DNA of 6,417 nt, from positions 1 through 6,417 of the forward strand of contig DADO01000055.1 of the NCBI GenBank assembly GCA_002509325.1, given 5' to 3'. Under the pieces are notes generated by a model. The model made no database searches and was not told where the DNA came from. It was given only the letters and a program-made list of their open reading frames with translations. The stretch is from Methanosarcina sp. UBA402 (lineage in GTDB: Archaea; Halobacteriota; Methanosarcinia; Methanosarcinales; Methanosarcinaceae). The translations under genes and the position numbers were made by a program. Of this stretch, positions 4,583 through 6,417 are shown piece by piece; positions within the stretch are counted from its first letter, which is position 1; the number at the start of each line of letters is the position of its first letter.

Positions 4583-5521
4583 ATGGACGGGCTTGAAGAT
4601 CGGGATGGCTTATCGGAAGCTGGCAAATTACCGCAGGGGTTTGAACAGGTGGAGCAGGGCGGCAGGGTGCGCATTCTCCCGGTAAATGATGAATCCAGAA
4701 AGATCACTCAGGCTCTTTCCAATGAAACATCATTAAAAATTCTTGAATTGCTTGGTAATAAAAGCATGTCTGCAACCAGTATTGCAGAGGAGCTGGAGCT
4801 TCCCCTTACTACTGTCATGTATAATCTTGACTCCCTTATAGAGTCCGATCTTATAAAGGTCAAACAGATAAAATGGAGCCAGAAAGGGCGGCAGGTAAAG
4901 ATTTACAAGTCTGTGGAAAAACTGATTGTTCTTGTTCCTTCGAAGAGTTCGATGGATAAGCTTTCTATTATAAGCCTGCTGCAGAAGTATATAGGGGTAA
5001 TAGGAGCTGCTTTTTTTGCAGCCGCAGGAATAGAGTATTTTTCAGCTTATATGCAGGCAAAAAGGGTTATTGATGCGGCTGCTCCTTTGAGAATGGGGAT
5101 AATGGAAACACCTGATAAATCCTCCTCTGAAGAAGTGGCTATGGAAATCAACGAGAGTAATAATATAAGTCCAAAAATAGCTCTTGACCAGCAGGTATCT
5201 GAAAACATAGCCTTGAATGTAAGTTCCGAGCCTCTGAAAGCCGGAACAGGAAATCTCACCTCAGCATTCGAAACTGGCTCGGCTAAGGAAACTGCTGAAG
5301 TTCCAGTATCCTCACCTGATGGTTTAGATTCTATCCAGGAAATTCCTTCTATCCAGGAAATTCCTTCTATTCCACCTGAAGGATTAACTCACGCAGACGG
5401 GTTTCATGGACTTTATGATACTCTTTCTCTTCACCCAGGGATTTGGTTCCTTTTAGGGTGCGTTTTTATAGTAGTCCTGCTGATTGTAAAAGAAGTCTAT
5501 TATAAGAAAAAAGTCAAGTAG
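4583..5521 (+). CDS. Membrane-anchored winged-helix (ArsR-like) regulator
   Basis: This 312-residue protein has a cytoplasmic DNA-binding head and two membrane segments. Residues 36-118 form an ArsR-like winged helix: ITQALSNETSLKILELL, then MSATSIAEELELPLTTVMYN (recognition helix about 74-86), then a wing with QKGRQVKIYK. Hydrophobic segments at about 129-153 and 286-302 bracket a roughly 130-residue Ser/Glu/Pro-rich, probably disordered loop. The C-terminus YYKKKVK favours a cytoplasmic tail, putting the loop outside the cell. Two exact 18-bp repeats (5330-5365) encode SIQEIP twice. AGGA (4572-4575) is a plausible SD. The gene ends in TAG, 8 nt before truA. It probably senses an envelope or external signal and regulates transcription from the membrane. 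Signal and targets are unknown, and I do not recognise a named gene. Confidence 0.8.
   Translation: MDGLEDRDGLSEAGKLPQGFEQVEQGGRVRILPVNDESRKITQALSNETSLKILELLGNKSMSATSIAEELELPLTTVMYNLDSLIESDLIKVKQIKWSQKGRQVKIYKSVEKLIVLVPSKSSMDKLSIISLLQKYIGVIGAAFFAAAGIEYFSAYMQAKRVIDAAAPLRMGIMETPDKSSSEEVAMEINESNNISPKIALDQQVSENIALNVSSEPLKAGTGNLTSAFETGSAKETAEVPVSSPDGLDSIQEIPSIQEIPSIPPEGLTHADGFHGLYDTLSLHPGIWFLLGCVFIVVLLIVKEVYYKKKVK
5330..5365 (+). repeat. 18-bp exact tandem duplication inside the wHTH gene
   Basis: TCTATCCAGGAAATTCCT occurs twice in perfect tandem (5330-5347, 5348-5365), with a third partial copy TCTATTCC starting at 5366. It is in frame and encodes SIQEIP twice, then SIPPEG. The perfect nucleotide identity implies a recent duplication in the predicted extracytoplasmic linker. 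Confidence 0.9.
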
Positions 5522-5529
5522 AGATTCGT

Positions 5530-6339
5530 ATGAGAGTTGCTTTAAAACTTGCATACATAGGCACCGAGTTTCACGGCTCTCAGATCCAGCCAAATATCGA
5601 GACCATTGAGGGAGAGCTCTTCAAGGCTCTTCGAAACCTCGGGATAATAGAAAGCCCCAAGTCTGCGAATTATACCTCTGCAGGCAGGACCGATGCCGGA
5701 GTTCATGCGCTTGAGCAAGTTGTCGCTTTTGATACAGAAAAACCCAACCTGGCAATTCCAAGAGTTATAAATTCCGAACTCCCGCCAGGAATCTGGGCCT
5801 GGTCCCGCGCTGAAGTGCCCCTGAGCTTTGATGCTCGAAGAGCTGCAGTTTCCAGACACTACAGGTACGTGATGAGCGGGAGAGAGTATGATATTTCCAG
5901 GATCCGGGAGGCTTCAAAAATGCTGCTCGGAACCCATGACTTTGAGAATTTTTCGAGGACAAACGGAGAAAAAAGTACGGTTCGTACCCTGGAAGTAGTC
6001 AATGCCCGTGTAGACGGAGAACTTATCAAAATCGATGTTGTTGGGAATAGCTTCCTCTGGAACATGGTCAGGAAAATCGTAACTGCCCTTTCCATGATAG
6101 GAAACGGGGTACGTGATAATGACTGGCTGCTCCAAATGCTCAATCCGGATATTTATGAAGAAGGAATTGAACCTGCTCCTGCCTATGGATTGACCCTTAT
6201 GAAAGTGAATTACAGAGAGGAAATAGGATGGGTAGATGATGATTATTCTATTAGAAGAGCAGGTGAACAAAATCAGAAACATATCCTCAGGCACAGGGTT
6301 ATGGCAGAAGTACTGGAAGAATTAATCTCCCATGAGTAA
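5530..6339 (+). CDS. truA: tRNA pseudouridine synthase A
   Basis: TruA converts uridines at positions 38-40 of the tRNA anticodon arm to pseudouridine and needs no cofactor. The 269-residue length equals the family norm. Visible motifs are YIGTEFHGSQIQP near the start, SAGRTDAGVHA with catalytic D55, the RHYRY stretch (109-113) carrying the conserved active-site Tyr, FENFSRTNGEKSTVRT, and NSFLWNMVRKIV (about 172-183). It starts 8 nt after the stop of the membrane regulator, with no good Shine-Dalgarno of its own (only GTAGAG nearby), so translation is probably coupled to the upstream gene. The ATG is the first codon of an ATGA, whose TGA is in frame with the upstream gene. The stop is TAA. 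The product should be an ordinary housekeeping enzyme. Confidence 0.95.
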   Translation: MRVALKLAYIGTEFHGSQIQPNIETIEGELFKALRNLGIIESPKSANYTSAGRTDAGVHALEQVVAFDTEKPNLAIPRVINSELPPGIWAWSRAEVPLSFDARRAAVSRHYRYVMSGREYDISRIREASKMLLGTHDFENFSRTNGEKSTVRTLEVVNARVDGELIKIDVVGNSFLWNMVRKIVTALSMIGNGVRDNDWLLQMLNPDIYEEGIEPAPAYGLTLMKVNYREEIGWVDDDYSIRRAGEQNQKHILRHRVMAEVLEELISHE

Positions 6340-6362
6340 AAATGCTTTTAAAGGGAATTCTT

Positions 6363-6417
6363 AATGCTCCGCATTTTACTTTTTCGATTTCATTTTTTGA
6401 TTTTTACTTTTTGATTT
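6363..6417 (+). terminator. T-rich terminator region after truA
   Basis: A small inverted repeat AATGC-TCC-GCATT (6363-6375) is followed by repeated T-runs to the window end. A near-duplicate, TTTTACTTTTTCGATTT (6374-6390) and TTTTACTTTTTGATTT (6402-6417), is visible. Serial T-runs are typical archaeal terminators, and the position 24 nt after the truA stop fits. Confidence 0.65.

Noticed and set aside
4360..4707. 115-codon minus-strand open frame spanning the purP-wHTH divergent region
   Set aside because: It overlaps the purP start in another frame and the 5' end of the wHTH gene antisense. The translation is biased by AT-rich promoter DNA.
5542..6294. Several minus-strand open frames of 65-126 codons within truA
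   Set aside because: All are antisense to a well-supported truA and have no independent support.
6343..6417. ATG frame open to the window end after truA
   Set aside because: It has no Shine-Dalgarno site and runs through a T-rich terminator, giving a Phe-rich low-complexity product. A longer continuation cannot be excluded but is unlikely.
1..6417. tRNA, rRNA or C/D-box RNA genes
   Set aside because: Looking for cloverleaf features, the GTTCRANNC T-loop signature and paired C/D boxes on both strands gave nothing convincing, though a covariance search was not possible.

Overview
The window looks like a chromosomal segment of a methanogenic archaeon, most likely Methanosarcina. The evidence is an archaeal-type PurP, a LeuD small subunit of the methanogen type, AT-rich TATA-box promoters, Shine-Dalgarno sites including GGTG(AT) variants, and long AT-rich intergenic spaces between genes of moderate GC. 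The genus is inferred from gene content and style, not from a database match.

Layout from left to right. (1) A stand-alone CheY-type response regulator (107-472, +) sits behind a promoter made of a TATAA pentanucleotide repeat. (2) A 424-bp convergent intergenic region (473-896) holds a striking 10-nt-periodic hairpin repeat, a second compound hairpin, and a GC-rich hairpin with a T-run that suits the end of the leftward leu operon. (3) A leftward operon, leuD then leuB (2607 to 897, -), encodes the isopropylmalate isomerase small subunit and a 3-isopropylmalate dehydrogenase-family enzyme. Repeated TTACAGG motifs lie in the leuD promoter region. (4) A 719-bp gene-free region (2608-3326) contains the leuD promoter, a GC-richer island with nested helices and decayed reading frames, a cluster of perfect dyads, and the purP terminator. 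(5) purP (4397 to 3327, -) encodes the ATP-grasp enzyme of archaeal purine synthesis. (6) A rightward pair runs divergently from purP: a membrane-anchored winged-helix regulator (4583-5521) and truA, tRNA pseudouridine synthase (5530-6339), 8 nt apart. The window closes in T-rich terminator sequence.

Functionally these are housekeeping and biosynthetic genes (leucine, purine, tRNA modification) plus two regulatory proteins (CheY and a membrane wHTH protein). The large isomerase subunit LeuC is not in the window and must be encoded elsewhere.

The points most worth a second look are not complete new genes. They are: the structured island at about 2812-3066; the periodic hairpin repeat at 595-665; the TTACAGG sites at the leuD promoter; two amber (TAG) stops backed by nearby in-frame stops, one of which falls on the truA start codon; a Lys-Tyr pair in LeuB where NAD-dependent relatives usually carry Asp; and the regulator with DNA-binding and transmembrane segments co-transcribed with truA. 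I found no convincing evidence of a defence system, CRISPR array, intact mobile element or stable RNA gene.
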